Translations under genes and position numbers: made by a program
Source: Diplolepis rosae
Taxonomy: Eukaryota; Arthropoda; Insecta; Hymenoptera; Diplolepididae
Length of the DNA: 64,000 nucleotides
Assembly: GCA_030998225.1 (NCBI GenBank)
Contig: JAPYXD010000753.1
Location: forward strand, 5,426,001 to 5,490,000
Direction: 5' to 3'
Notes under the pieces: model-generated
Seen by the model: only the letters and a program-made list of their open reading frames with translations
What the model was told of the DNA's origin: nothing
Databases searched by the model: none
In this document: positions 23,848 to 35,842 of the stretch, piece after piece
Numbering within the stretch: position 1 is the first letter of the stretch
How the letters are laid out: each line of letters starts with the position of its first letter

Positions 23848-25410
23848 TCCAAGGTGAAAGTATCGGATTTGAATTCAATCCCAGCGAATGCGAGCCATTC
23901 CGAATTATTTGGAACGAATCCGAAAAAAATTGGTCGAATAGCAAACCGACTTAATTCGAGATTTTAGTCGGAATCAGATTTCAGAATGGATCGGAATATA
24001 TCTGATTCGTTTGAATTGAATTTCAATCCGAAACTTCCACTAGGGCAATCAAACTTAATTCGAACTAATCCAAACCAAGTTTTCAATCCAACTAAATACG
24101 ACTTCATAGTAATCTAAACCGAATTTTCAATCCAAATCATTCTGACATCCGATTCATTAAAAATATTTCACATTGAATCGGGTTAAGTTGGATTGATTTT
24201 CAATCGTTTTTAATAAAACGTTTTTTGGAATGGTTCGGAAACAGATTCCCGAATGCCATGGAATAGCTCTGATCAGCTCGGATTGAATTCTATTCCGAAG
24301 CTTCCACTAAAGCAATCCAACTCAATCCTAACCTTTTCTATTTGAATAATTTCTACCTCCGATCAATTCCAATTGTTTCGGATAGAATCGGTTTAAGTCT
24401 AATTTATTTCTGACCGTTTTTCATAAAACATGGTACAAAAGCGTTTTTCGGATTGGTTTGGAATGACTCGTAAAAAGATTCTCGAATGCCTCGCAATACC
24501 TCCGATCTGCTTGGATTTAATTCCATCACGATTCTTCCACTAGCGAAATCCGACTCAATCCAAACGAATCCTAACCAAATTTTCTATTTACATCATTCTG
24601 ACCTCCAATCCATTCCAATTGTTTCGGATAAAATCGGGTTAAGTTCAAAAGATTCTCGGATGCAATCCAACTCAATCCGAACGAATCCTAACCAAGTTTT
24701 TTATTTTAATCAATCCTAATTCGTCTTGATCTAAACCGAATTTTTAATCCGAATCATTCTGACCTTGGATCCATCTGAACTGTTTTGGATAGAATCGGCT
24801 TAAGTCGGATTGATTTTTAACAGTTTATCATTAAACGAGGTTCAAAGTGTTTTTCGAATTGGTTTGAATTGTCTCGGATTGGTTCTGAAACAGATTTTCA
24901 AATGCCTCAGAATAGCTCTGATTCGCTCAGATTGAATTCCAATCCGTAACTTTTTCTAAGGCAATCGAAATCAATCCGAACGACTCCTAACAAAATTTTC
25001 TATTTGAAACAATTCGAATCCATCTTGATCTAAACCGAATTTTCAATCCGAATCATTCCGACCTCTGATCCATTCGATTTTTTTGGATTGATTTTTGACC
25101 GTTTTTTATTAAACGAGGTACAAAGCGTTTTTCGAATTGGTTCGGTATGACTCGGAATGATTCGTAAACAGATTCCCGAATGCCTTGGAATAGCTATGAT
25201 CCGCTCGGATTGAATTCCAATCCGTAACTCTTTTTAAGGCAATCGAAATCAATCCGAACGAATCCTAACAAAATTTTCTATTTGAATCAATCCGAATCCT
25301 TTTTGATCTAAACCGAACGTTCAATCCGAATCAGTCCGACCTTTGATCCATTCGAATTTTTCCGGATTGATTTTTGACCTTTTTCCAAACCGATACTTTT
25401 GCCTGGGTAA
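23848..25410. mobile_element. expanded foldback element, ATCCGAAT family
   Basis: Ends CCAAGGTGAAAGTATCGG (about 23850) and CCGATACTTTTGCCTGG (about 25390) are inverted. The inside is a run of diverged units with TTCGGATAGAATCGG and GGAATAGCTCTGATC words. It seems a full foldback copy with an internally expanded body. Confidence 0.6.
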
Positions 25411-26030
25411 ACTTTTGAACTGTTTTTCATAAAATTCCAATATAAAGTCGGATAAAAGAAATATTGGCTACTGTAGCTAATATTTCCTTTGGTGGAGAAT
25501 GAAACAAAGTGGTGTTGGTTAGATGAGAGAGATACGCCTATGTCCCGTGTTTTGAGAAGTACCAATCCAAGGGAAGTTTGGTCGATAGTGAGTGGTTAAA
25601 TGTGTGCGTAAGTGCGTTACAAGAGAAAGAGAGAGAGAGTAAGAGAAGGGATTTAAGAGAAAGTGAGAGGGTGATGAGAGGAGAGCGTGCGGATAGGCAT
25701 TGGTCGTGCACACGTGCAGAGGCACGCGTCGTTCTAACAAAGGGCCCGCACCGGCGTTGCGACGACGCAGACCCGCTTTCTGTATGTTCCCCTCGATTTG
25801 AACGATACCCGATGCCTAACTGTGCGCAACACGTTTTCAAGCACGAACCACGCGTTCAAATTCGCCAGCGCAACTCTTCGATTAATATTAATCCCCTCCC
25901 CATTTATCAGGTGCTTCGTGTCACCAAGAAGTGATTTTAATGTCACTTTTCGTCACAACGATGATTCATAGCATGAGAATAAATTTGTGTACTTTAAAGA
26001 GAGTGTTTGGTACCAGCCACATAACTATTT
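25411..26030. promoter_or_regulatory. GA-rich, CACGCG-bearing unique segment
   Basis: GAGAGA-rich DNA at 25618-25685 is followed by a GC-rich stretch with CACGTG at 25711-25716 and CACGCG at 25723-25728 and 25849-25854. This matches the word content of the asense-like upstream region, about 6 kb away. A distal control element is possible; open frames here overlap on both strands and look spurious. Confidence 0.3.
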
Positions 26031-26034
26031 CGAA

Positions 26035-27320
26035 AAAGAGGATTCTCGGGAATCTTGGAGGAATCTCTATAGGAACTCGCAGAAATTTTCCACCGTTGTC
26101 CTTCGCTGAGATTGGTTTTGGCTATGTGCAAGAGTTTTCTGATCGCTATATTTTTTAATTCATCGGGAATATCTTAGGATTCCTGGGAGTCTTTCGGCCT
26201 TGTATTTGGTTAGAATTGGGTTTATGCACCCATCAAGAGATAAGCTTCTGTTGCTTGCCGTCTTTTGAAATCTCTCTGTACCCTTGAGAATATTTTGGGA
26301 ATCTCCTGGGATTCCTGGAAAACTTTTAGAAGACTTGCGGTTCAAATTAGACACAATTTGATACTTGCACAAGAAGTTAGTCCACGTTTTTCGCTTATAG
26401 TCTTTTGAAACCTCTTCGGGCTCTTGGAAATGTTTAGGAAATCTCTTGGAATCACTAGAAGACTTTTAGAAGCCTTTTTCTTGGAATAGAACAGAATTGC
26501 CTTATTTTGGAATCTCTTGCAACATTTCGAAATCTTTCGAGAATCTCTTAGGATTCCCGGAATTCTTTTAGGAACTTCTGGAAACTTTCAGGATTTTCAC
26601 CGTCTTCCGAACTTTTTCAAGACTTTTGGGAGTCTCTCAGGACTCCCGAGAGTTTCTCATCATCGTGCTTCAACAGAATTGACTTTACGCATGTGCAAGA
26701 GATAAAATAACGTCCTTTGCTCAACACCTTTCGAAATTTCTCGGAGCCCTAGGAAGTCCTTTCGGAATATTTTGAGATTCCCGAGAATCTTTTGAGAATA
26801 TCTCGTGACTTTTGGAAGTCTGATCGTCTCTCGAAATTTTTTGGGAGACTTGGCAATCCTTTAAGAATCTCTTGGGAGTCCCAAGAGGAGTGAAAGATGT
26901 TTTTCACAGGTTTGAAGAAATCTCTTAAAATCTAACTGAATACAACTTCAAAATAAGCTGAATCTCCTGGGATTTCTGGAAAACTTTTGGAAGACTTGCG
27001 GTTGAAATTAGACACAGTTGGATTCACGCGCGAGAAGTTAGTTCATATTTTTCGCTTGTCGTTTTTTGAAATCCCTTTTTACTCTTGAAAATGTTTAGGA
27101 AATCTCTTGGAATTCCTGGAAGACTTTTGGAAGTCTTTCTCTTGAAGTTGAACAGAATTTACTCATTTTGGAATCTCTTGCAATACTTCGGAATCATTCG
27201 AGAATCTCTTAGGATTCCCCGCAGTCTTTTGGGAATTTTTAGTAACTTTCAGAATTTTTACCGTCTTGTGAAATTTTGGTAGCCTGGCTGTCTCTCGGAA
27301 TTTTTCGGGACACTTCGGAA
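26035..27320. repeat. degenerate GGAATCTCTTGGGATTCC-type repeat
   Basis: Dozens of imperfect copies of words such as AATCTCTTGGGATTCC, GAAGACTTTTGGAAGTC and GAATTTTTCGGGA. A longer block at 26280-26600 recurs at about 26950-27260 (GGATTTCTGGAAAACTTTTG, GCGGTTGAAATTAGACACA). Confidence 0.65.
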
Positions 27321-28118
27321 TCCTTTACACGGGCAAACTTTATATATCAATATTTAAGATAATTTTAAAGACTTTGAAATCTTTCTGTGAAAAAAAAGAA
27401 CCCTTAAAAAAAGCAGTTTTTTTCAATTTTATTCTGAGAGAATGAAAACGAAGCAAGTTTGGATTTTTTGCATATATTAGAAGGCATTATTCAACTTCAA
27501 AAAAACAATTTTTTCATGATAGAAAAATACAAAATGGTGGAAATATGACGGATCCCATCAATAGCGTCGCTGCTAACATTTTTTGCGGCCGTCAACTTCC
27601 TGGCTAGGTTTGTCATCTGAAACGATAAAAGAAAATTTTTTATAAATCGGGAAGCTTTTATCGAGTGCATAGCAGGGGGGTTTTGAGAATTTCGAAAAAT
27701 TGGGTATATTTTCATGCGTTTCGTGAAAAAGTGCCATTTTTACCCGTGTTTTTTGACATGAAAATAGTTAAACAACTGTAGAAATACTATTTTTCTCGAA
27801 AAAGCGCCCTACCACGCACTTGAATATAGAATTATCTATAAAATACCGTTTCATTCAAGTAAATCGGTTGAATAGTTTGCTCGCAATCTTGACGGCCGGA
27901 TAAAAAAAGTTAGTTTCGAGAAAACGAGCCTCAAAGTTTTTGTACATGAAAAAATATGTTCCATTCAACTTACGGGTCATGAATGTATTTGGAGTAGACC
28001 AATAGAAATTTGGGATTATATTTTTGAATAGTTTTTCAATCGATTTGAGCAAAAAAAAAATTTTTGATTTTTTGAAAGTTCTAGAGGTATCTCCCCCCTT
28101 AATAAGCAAAATATGCGT
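27321..28118. other. mixed repeat-like DNA upstream of the transposase remnant
   Basis: Includes a SINE-like tail (AATCTTTCTGTG at about 27379) and, on the minus strand, a frame ending in MTNLARKLTAAKNVSS preceded by TTTCAG that could be an exon remnant. No transposase N-terminus was found. Confidence 0.3.
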
Positions 28119-28679
28119 TATTGGTGAGCAACAAACCCAAATGTGCTTCTTGAGACACCATTGCATCCGCAAAAAGTGACTGTTTGGTGCGGTTTTCATG
28201 CCGGAGGTGTTATTGGGCCGTATTGTTTCGTGGATGAAAACGACCGTCATGTTACCGTCAATGGAGAGCGCTATCGTGCTATGTTGGAAGATTATTTGTG
28301 ACCAGAATTGGATGAACTTGACATGAACGATATGTGGTTTCAACAAGACAGTGCCACTAGCCACACAGCACGCGTCACAATCGATTTATTGAAAGGCAAA
28401 TTCCGTGAACGTGTTATCTCGAGAAATGGTCCGGTCGAATGGCCGCCTCGTTCATGCGATTTAACGCCATTGTATTTCTTTTTATGGGGCCATATCAAGT
28501 CACTGGTCTATGCCAGCAAGCCAGCAACTTTAGACGACCTCAAAGACAACATCCAACGCGAAATTGCCAACTTTCCGGTCAAAATGTGTGCCAGAGTGGT
28601 GGAAAATTGGGTCCAAAGAATCGACCGCTGTAAACGGGCTCGTGGTGGTCATATGACCGATATCGAATTTCATTTATAA
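28119..28679 (+). pseudogene. C-terminal part of a Tc1/mariner-superfamily transposase, inactivated
   Basis: A reading frame from about 28119 to the stop at 28677-28679 encodes the second half of a DDE transposase that would cut and paste the element's DNA. Visible motifs: PQKVTVWCGFHAGGVIGP (first-Asp region), MWFQQDSATSHTA (second catalytic Asp), WPPRSCDLTPLYFFLWG. The third catalytic residue is normally Asp in a PLDFFLWG motif and is Tyr here. Counting to that position leaves 41 residues between second and third sites, so the parent was probably DD41D-like. In-frame TGA codons at 28125-28127 and 28299-28301 also break it, and the N-terminal DNA-binding half is missing; 27700-28110 shows no homologous frame. 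AATAAA follows the stop at about 28707. It is a dead fragment, not a functional gene. Confidence 0.85.
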
Positions 28680-28865
28680 AATGTAATGCTTGCACTACAC
28701 CGACAATAAAGTTGAACTCAATATCTCAAATATTTCTGTGTTTTATTCATAGATAAAATTGTTATATCCCTATTGGAAAACTCTTTACTTTAATCGTTTT
28801 AATCGAATTCAAAAATTATGTTCACGTGGTGCGTTCACTGATTCCTCATTGAAATCAAAGCAGGG

Positions 28866-28912
28866 CACTGATTTATCAGTTGATATATTTTCACTGATTT
28901 AGGTTTAGAGAG
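28866..28912. mobile_element. right-end fragment of a CTCTCTAAAT MITE
   Basis: TTTTCACTGATTTAGG then TTTAGAGAG followed by TA. Only one end is present. Confidence 0.5.
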
Positions 28913-29135
28913 TATACGGTAGAGCCGGCCCTGCTGGTTACAGAATGAATCAAAAATTTTAATATGGCCTTCTATGACTTATTATCACTTTTCATGCTTA
29001 TTTATATATTATATTTCTCTTATTGAAAAAGGAGTAAAAATGTGCCTTATAATAATGGCAATACCAATATTTAGAATAGTCAACGAATTTCCCTAAATTG
29101 CAAGTCTAAAATACTAAAATATAATAACAGTTCTA

Positions 29136-29315
29136 CTCTCTAAATCTGAATCATTTAAATTTTTACTGATTGAATCAGTGATTTACCTTTTCACTGATTC
29201 ACCAGTTAAAAAATACATTTCACTGTTAAATCAGTGGAAAAAATATTTTCACTGTTAAATGAGTTAATTTTCACTGAAGGAATCAGTGGAATTTGACTGA
29301 TTCATATTTAGAGAG
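29136..29315. mobile_element. CTCTCTAAAT MITE with TA duplication
   Basis: Starts CTCTCTAAATCTGAATCA and ends TGATTCATATTTAGAGAG, flanked on both sides by TA. The body is built from CACTGATT/AATCAGTG words. TA targets suggest a Tc1/mariner-superfamily mobiliser. Confidence 0.75.
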
Positions 29316-29319
29316 TAAT

Positions 29320-30110
29320 GAACTTCACCATAAGATGTTTTTCAAAGATTTGAAAAAATCTCTTCAAATTGAAGAGAACGCGTGTGGGATTATAATTCTG
29401 TAATTTTTGTTAGGTACGAAAGATATAAATGAATATTTTCGAAGGATCCACTTTGAATACTGTAATTAATTCGTGCTCATGATATATTCGGGGCCGAAAT
29501 GACAGTATCTGCATATTGTTTCCAGTTCGCTATTCAGCTGTAAATTTATTTTATAATGCACCTCACAACTCATCAGGATTCTCCACAACTTGGTCCTGCA
29601 CTTACGCCTTTTGCGCATCATGTAGACCCCATGTATGATAATATTCATAATAAATTCTCTCTCTCGTTATTTAATTTTTAGGGTGCTCGAAAGTCGGGTT
29701 TGTAAAGGATAAAAAAGAGGGTTAAAAAGGGGGAGGGAGATAGCAGTCCCTAGTTTAAAGTTGGCATAATCCCCTCGTGGAACTGCGAAGAGTGGATCTG
29801 AGATCCGGTTCAAACGGAGATTAAATTCGAGCGGGGATCCAGGGTCTATACAAATAATTTTGTATTATAATAAATTCGGTCGAGCCCCACTTTATAAGTA
29901 GGCCGGCTTACGTTCACAATTCGGCTTTGGGATCTGGATCTGCATTTCGGGTCTTCCATAGTGTATAAACGCATCCCTTCCTCTTTTCTGTGTCGTCGTA
30001 GGGTTTGGGATTTTTAAACTTGGATTTACCAATGTCAAAATTGAACACGTGACTCTGACCAAAGTCGATATAAAATCTCACATAAAAATCAGAATTATGT
30101 TACGTTCGGA
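29320..30110. other. non-coding spacer
   Basis: No gene recognised; a minus-strand frame at 29466-29648 has no motif. Confidence 0.35.
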
Positions 30111-31925
30111 TTCCAAGTGCGAAATTATAAACGGCCCAACTTTGGCCCAGTAGTGGTAAATGTGTTGCCGAGACTTGGCCGCCAGTGCTGCGCCATTACC
30201 GAAATGATATCTAAGGGCTGCACTTGGCCGCCTTCACTTGCCCTTCGTTGGCTGCCAGTATTGGTCCGAAATCGGCATATGTTAATGGCCCATTACTGAA
30301 ATGATATATAAGGGCTACACTTGGCGGCCTGTACTTGGCTGCCTTTACTTGACCGTCACTGGCTGCCAATATTGTCCCAAAACTAAATAAAAATAATGGC
30401 CCAAAAATGGGTGGAAAGTTGGTTGTCTTTAAAATATTTTGAGATGTCATTTACGAGAAATGAATCTTAGGTTAGATTTATATTTTTCAAATTATTAAGA
30501 AAGTCTCTATAATCAACGCTTTGTTTACCATTAAACTAGCATGAATTATAAAAGATTGTTAAACAAATTAAAGATGGACAAAACCTATAAACCAGAGTTG
30601 AGAGATGGCAGACTTAGGTTATTTTTATAATTACTGTAAAAGAGAAGGAAAAGTTTTTACTCACTCATGGGAGACAGCATCATCGCTAAAAGTATCGTCA
30701 AATGTGGATCCAGTGAATGAAATATTAAATATTTTCTCTGGTGGCTCTTCACATTTGTCACTCCGATTGATTCTTTTTCTTTTATTTAGCTCTCGGGATT
30801 TACATGATTGATAATATTTAGACATATTTGTCTTTTAAAAAATGCTTTTTGGGTAAAGTAAACTTTGTGAACTGTTTGTGTACTCGAATTTGAAGACTAG
30901 ATTTAGTTAATTGTTCTTTACCGAACTTTGATACAAAAATTGTTAACTCTGGCTCTTCTACGTAAAAGATGGTTTGTTGAAGTAATGATGACTTTTGGCC
31001 CAGTATAATAAATTAATAACATGGGTTGCCAAAGTAATGCCGACTTTCAACCCAGTAAAGTGCCATTACTGGGCCAGACTCTGAGTTTTTCACTTCAAGT
31101 ATAGGTTTTCGGAGTAATGGCGACGTTTAGACTCTTGATGGGTCGTTCCTGGGCCAAACTCTGAGTTTTTGACTCCCAGCATGGTTTGCCGGAGTAATGC
31201 CGACTTTTGGACCTGTGATGGGCCGTTAGTGGGCCGGACACTGGCTTTTTGACTTACAACACGGTTTTCCGGAGTGATGCCGACTTTGCACCCAGTAAAG
31301 TGCCATTGCTAGGCCAGACACTGGCTTTTTGACTTACAACACGGTGTGCAGAAGTAATGCCGACTTTCAGTCCAGTCAAGTGCCATTACTGGGCCAGACT
31401 CTGAGTTTTTGACTTCCAGCATGGTTTCTTTCGGACCTGTGATGGGCCATTAGTGGGCCGGACACTGGCTTTTTGACTTACAACACGGTTTTCCGGAGTG
31501 ATGCCGACTTTGCACCCAGTAAAGTGCCATTGCTAGGCCAGACACTGGCTTTTTGACTTACAACACGGTGTGCAGAAGTAATGCCGACTTTCAGTCCAGT
31601 CAAGTGCCATTACTGGGCCAGACTCTGAGTTTTTGACTTCCAGCATGGTTTCTTTCGGACCTGTGATGGGCCATTAGTGGGCCGGACACTGGCTTTTTGA
31701 CATACAACACAGTTTGCCGGAATAATGCCGACTTTCAGCCCAGTAAAGTGCCATTGCTGGGCCAAGCTTCGGCGCAAACATGGGAAATTTTGATTTCCAA
31801 TGTACCGTGCCAGTACTGGGACAACACTGGGCCGATTTGAATGCTGATATTGGTCCAGTAACATTGGCCAACTTATGGTTGCCAAGATTGGTCCAGTACT
31901 GGGCCGTGTTTTCAGTTCCGGCAAT
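30110..31925. repeat. GC-richer repeat block with ACTGGGCCA words
   Basis: ACTTGGCC/TGGCCCAGT words throughout. In 31010-31760 units of about 80 bp with GTAATGCCGACTTTCAG and CTGGCTTTTTGACTTACA are tandem, and a block of about 223 bp is duplicated almost exactly (ATGGTTTCTTTCGGACC at 31421 and 31644). The ends (AACGGCCCAACTTTGGCC and TACTGGGCCGTG) look inverted. Open frames here are repeat-borne. Confidence 0.7.
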
Positions 31926-31984
31926 TCACACTTGGGATCCTAGCTTGTGGTTTATCTTGTTCTTTTCATTTTGCGAAGTTTAGT

Positions 31985-32560
31985 GTTTCTTTATTTTACT
32001 CCGCCTCTACTGCGGCAATTGAGATGCACCTCCTCTTCCTTGCGGGAATTCGAGACTTCCGCAAAAATAAAAATTATAGAGTAAGCTTAGGACAAATTTG
32101 GGCAATGGAATGAGAATGGATAAGTAAACAGAAAATGTGGAAGCGATGACTGTGGTTGGACATTTTTCAAAACGGTTTTTTTATTTTTAGAAGTAGGAGG
32201 AAAAAGCGAATGTAAGATAAGATGAAATGAAAGAATGAACTTAAAATTATGTAAAATAGACTAAAAGTTGAGAAAGGTCGGAAAAGTATAAAAGAGAAAT
32301 AAGATTCGAAACTCAAAGAATTAGAGAATTTCACGTGCCATTTTTTTGGGTCAGATATGGGTTAAGGATCTTTTCACGGGGTGCCTAATTTATGCACACT
32401 TAGAAATAAGTAAAACTGCCTGCACCTTCTAGGGATCTTTACCTCTCATTGTCAGATGAGCCAACCTGTAACAAGTGAGCACATGGAACATTTTTGATTC
32501 AAACATTCTCTATACAGGGTGTCTAATTCAATCTTTCAAGAATTCATTCCCATATTGAAA
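31985..32560. other. non-repetitive spacer
   Basis: AG-rich DNA without recognised genes or shared repeats. Confidence 0.35.
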
Positions 32561-32564
32561 AAAA

Positions 32565-32735
32565 TAATTTAATATGACGAACAGAAGTTTTGTAGAATAT
32601 AATCAATTTTTTTGTTGGCCTAACAAAAATTTTTTACCTGTCAAACAAAGTTATTTTGTTGATACAACATTTTTTTGATCGCCAATAAAATAATTTTTGA
32701 CTTGACAAACATATTTTTATAAATGGGACAAAATG
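32565..32735. mobile_element. TTGTTG/CAACAAAA MITE, diverged
   Basis: Contains TTTTTTTGTTGGCC, GTTATTTTGTTGATACAACA and related words arranged as an imperfect palindrome, resembling the clear copies at 33873-34184 and 58987-59183. Confidence 0.4.
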
Positions 32736-32819
32736 ATATTAGGTGAAAAGGTATATTTCTTACGCCTCAAGAATTTTAATCGTAATGAAAAGTCGTTTAT
32801 TGATTTATTTAATAAAATT

Positions 32820-33480
32820 TGGAATTTTTCATGGCCTTGACTGTAAAATTTTTTGCAAAATGTTCACTCAAACGAAGTTATCAGACGTTCTTTATCATTT
32901 TCTGTTGTATTTTCCAAATTCCCAGGAAGACATTTTGTAAAGTAAAAAAGTTATCTTACACGAAATTTTACAGGAACTAGGTCGATTCATGGCCTTAACT
33001 GTAAAATTCTTTGCAAAATTTTCACTCAAATGAAGTTGACAGACGTCCTTTATCATTTTTTGTTGTATTTTCCAAATTTCCAGGAAGACATTTCGTAAAG
33101 TAAAAAAGTTATCTTGCACGAAATTTTACAGGAATTAGGTCGATTCATCGCCTTGACTGTAAAATTTTTTGCAAAATGTTCACTCAAACCAAGTTATCAG
33201 ACGTTCTTTATCATTTTCTGTTGTATTTTCCGAATTCCCAGGAAGAAATTTTGTAAAGTAAAAAAGCTATCTTACACGAAATTTTACAGGAATTAGGTCG
33301 ATTCATGGCCTTAACTGTAAAATTTTTTGCAAAATTTTCACTCAAACGAAGTTGACAGACGTTCTTGATCATTTTCTGTTGTATTTTCCAAATTCCCAGG
33401 AAGATATTTTGTAAAGTAGAAAAGTTATCTTGCTCGAAATTTTACAGGAATTTGGTCACGTGATCTAATTGATCCATTGC
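32820..33480. repeat. four tandem 158-bp units derived from a MITE end
   Basis: The word ATGGCCTT (or variant) lies at 32831, 32989, 33147 and 33305, exactly 158 bp apart. Units contain GGAAGACATTTTGTAAAG and AAAAGTTATCTTACACG, the same sequence as the inner arms at 10405-12212. The array ends CACGTGATCTAATTGATCC then TTGCCTTAA, a TTAA element end. Confidence 0.85.
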
Positions 33481-33799
33481 CTTAAGTCTGGTTCATAATC
33501 AATGATTTGTCCACCAGCATACAGAAAAATTTTGTTCAGGAAGATTTACATCGTGAATTTATTCATAAGAAATGATTAATAGAACGAACACGAGAATACT
33601 TTCTATAGATTCAAAATACATTTTTTTCTGTTTTGTGATAAATTGTTCAAGGTCGATCCAAAGGTGAAAAAAAATTGTTAAGGTTTTTAAAGTAACACCC
33701 GGTATTGCCTGACATGAGAAGGCGTTACAAGGTTTGGTAGGGTCGGGTGATCGTTAATAATTTTGCGTATTGTAGGCCCGAGTTTGAACCCGTGCCCAC

Positions 33800-33826
33800 G
33801 GCATGGTGGTGGGGGGGGGGGGGGTA
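33800..33826. repeat. poly-G tract
   Basis: A run of G about 14 long after GCATGGTGG. Similar G runs mark other copies of the G-tract MITE, but its other motifs are not clear here. Confidence 0.5.
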
Positions 33827-33872
33827 TCCTTTTAAGATTGAATGGAGCACCTACTATATAGTAAAAGAAATC

Positions 33873-34184
33873 GCACTCAGAAAAGAAATGTTGTCGAATA
33901 ATTCGTTTTGCTGAAATCACAAAGTGTTTTATTGACTTGACCAATTTTTTTGGTCAAATCTAATAAATACTTAAAATTGATTAAAAGTGACAAAAATATT
34001 TGGTTGAGACAACAAAATTTTTGGTTTGATCAACCAAATTTGACCAATTAAAGAATTTTGTTGAGTTATAGAAATAATATTGTTGGATCAACTGAACATT
34101 TTGTTGCTCGTATGTATAACAACAAAATACTACGGTCAAACCCACAAAAATTTGTTTCATTGAACCAAATATTTTTCTGAGTGC
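33873..34184. mobile_element. palindromic MITE with CACTCAGAAAA ends
   Basis: GCACTCAGAAAA at the left and TTTTTCTGAGTGC at the right; the body consists of TTTGGTTGA/TCAACCAAA and AACAAAAT words. Confidence 0.65.
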
Positions 34185-34199
34185 AAATGTACAAATGTT

Positions 34200-34610
34200 T
34201 AAGGGGAACCGTCACCTTTGATATTTTTATTTTTTGAGTTTAGACCTTCGATGTAATTTTGTTTATGCTTAGGACGTTTATTTAGAAAGGTTTTGGAGTT
34301 TTTTTAAAATTCCGTGACCTTTATGTATTTTCAAACTATAAATTTTGAATTTTTTGGGCCTGTTTTGACATTTTTTGACATTGAATAACTTTTTTTTGTT
34401 TTTTTAACCAATTGTCATGATTCTTTTTTTATTTTGTTCCCTACAATGTGTAGAAACTTTTTGGGCATGTAAACAAACATGAACAAAAATTTGAAAATAA
34501 AATTTAATAAATTAAATAAAACATCCCAAAATATAAAAAAAAATTAGTTTAAAAATACATAAAGGTGATGGAAAAAAAAGCCCAAAACCTTTTTAAACTA
34601 AGGTACTAAA
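34200..34610. mobile_element. foldback MITE with TGACCTTTATGTATTTT arm
   Basis: The segment 34290-34350 (TTTTGGAGTTTTTTT, GTGACCTTTATGTATTTT) is inverted at 34545-34600 (AAAATACATAAAGGTGATGG, GCCCAAAACC). No coding capacity. Confidence 0.55.
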
Positions 34611-35570
34611 CATAAAAAATATCATACATCGCGAATAGGAGCTGTAATAAGGCTGAAAATAGTGTCGAAATTAATTTTGGGAAGGAAATATAAAAAATTG
34701 CTAAAATGATTAAAAAAATAAGGGTAAAATTAATTAATTTCGGAAATGGATTTTTTTTTATGGAGAAGAAATATCGTGATTCAAGCTCATAAAATATATT
34801 TTTTTCAATCCCATACAACTTTTTCAGTATCTTATAAAAAATTACAGATATTCGAAAAAAAAGATTACGAGATTGGAGTATGAAGGGATGAAGTAAAGGG
34901 GGCTTATAACGGTTTAGCTTCCTTGGTTTATAGCTTATTTCTTCATTTTCAGCCCAGATGTTAAATTCCCTGATTCCCTCCTAGCAGAATTCCAATCCCT
35001 GGAACTTTTTCCATGAAGAGTTTAAAAATGAAGAAAATTTTATTCAGAGAGGGAGGAAACTTAAAAACGAATCTCACGTATTTGAAGGATCCGAATTATA
35101 ATTTCCATATTTATGTTCTTGGCAGAATATTTTTTGAAAAGTAGGGTGAGCTTTTGGAAGTTGGAGAACCTTGAAATGTACTGAGATGGGTCTAATCGCA
35201 TCCCATTTCCTATTCTTTCACATGATCGATGATTCTGGGGGATGAGTTACGTAAAATCGCTCATTGAAGTAGCGAACGAACCTTGTCCCTTCTATTTAAA
35301 GTCCTCGACGACGAGGGAACGAGGGATAAGGTCAAGAAATGGCAGGAGGGGGTACAATTACCTTATTGTCGAAAAACGAGATTTTTCGGTCCGAAGAGTG
35401 TCCGAATGAGCAGCTGAGCTAAGGATTCTCCGGGCACGCTTCTCTATTCCAATCTTCTCTCCCCCACCCCTCTTTTTTATTTCTTCATTTTTTTCTCATC
35501 GTTTTCTCCTCTTTTCCTCTCTTTTCTTAAAGTGTATTCTCCTCTTCCTTTCCTCTCTTATGCCACTTTA
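34611..35570. other. spacer with a unique GC-richer stretch
   Basis: 35200-35450 is less AT-rich and non-repetitive; no gene recognised. A pyrimidine-rich tract follows at 35450-35560. Confidence 0.35.
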
Positions 35571-35842
35571 CTCTCTAAATCTGAATCAGTCAAATTTTCA
35601 CAGATTGAATCAGTGTTTTTCCTTTTCACTGATTCACCAGTGAAAAAATATATTTCACTGTTAAATCAGTTGATTATCACTGATTGAATCAGTCGGAAAC
35701 ATTTTTTCACTGTTAAATCAGTTAATTTTCACTGGAGCAATCAGTAGAATTTGACTGATTTACAGTAACCTCTTTTTAGCTATTTGAATCAGTAAAATTT
35801 CACTGATAATCAGTAGATTTTGACTGATTCATATTTAGAGAG
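35571..35842. mobile_element. CTCTCTAAAT MITE with TA duplication
   Basis: CTCTCTAAATCTGAATCAGT to TGATTCATATTTAGAGAG, flanked by TA on each side; the middle holds GTAACCTCTTTTTAGCTATT, shared with the copies at 37454 and 61109. Confidence 0.8.

Noticed and set aside
30605..30811. Possible small gene starting MADLGYFYNY
   Set aside because: It has an ATG and a hydrophilic N-terminus, but no splice signals, domain or supporting context, and its C-terminal third is ordinary T-rich sequence.
32743..33296. Repeated plus- and minus-strand open frames
   Set aside because: They are carried by the 158-bp tandem units derived from a MITE end.
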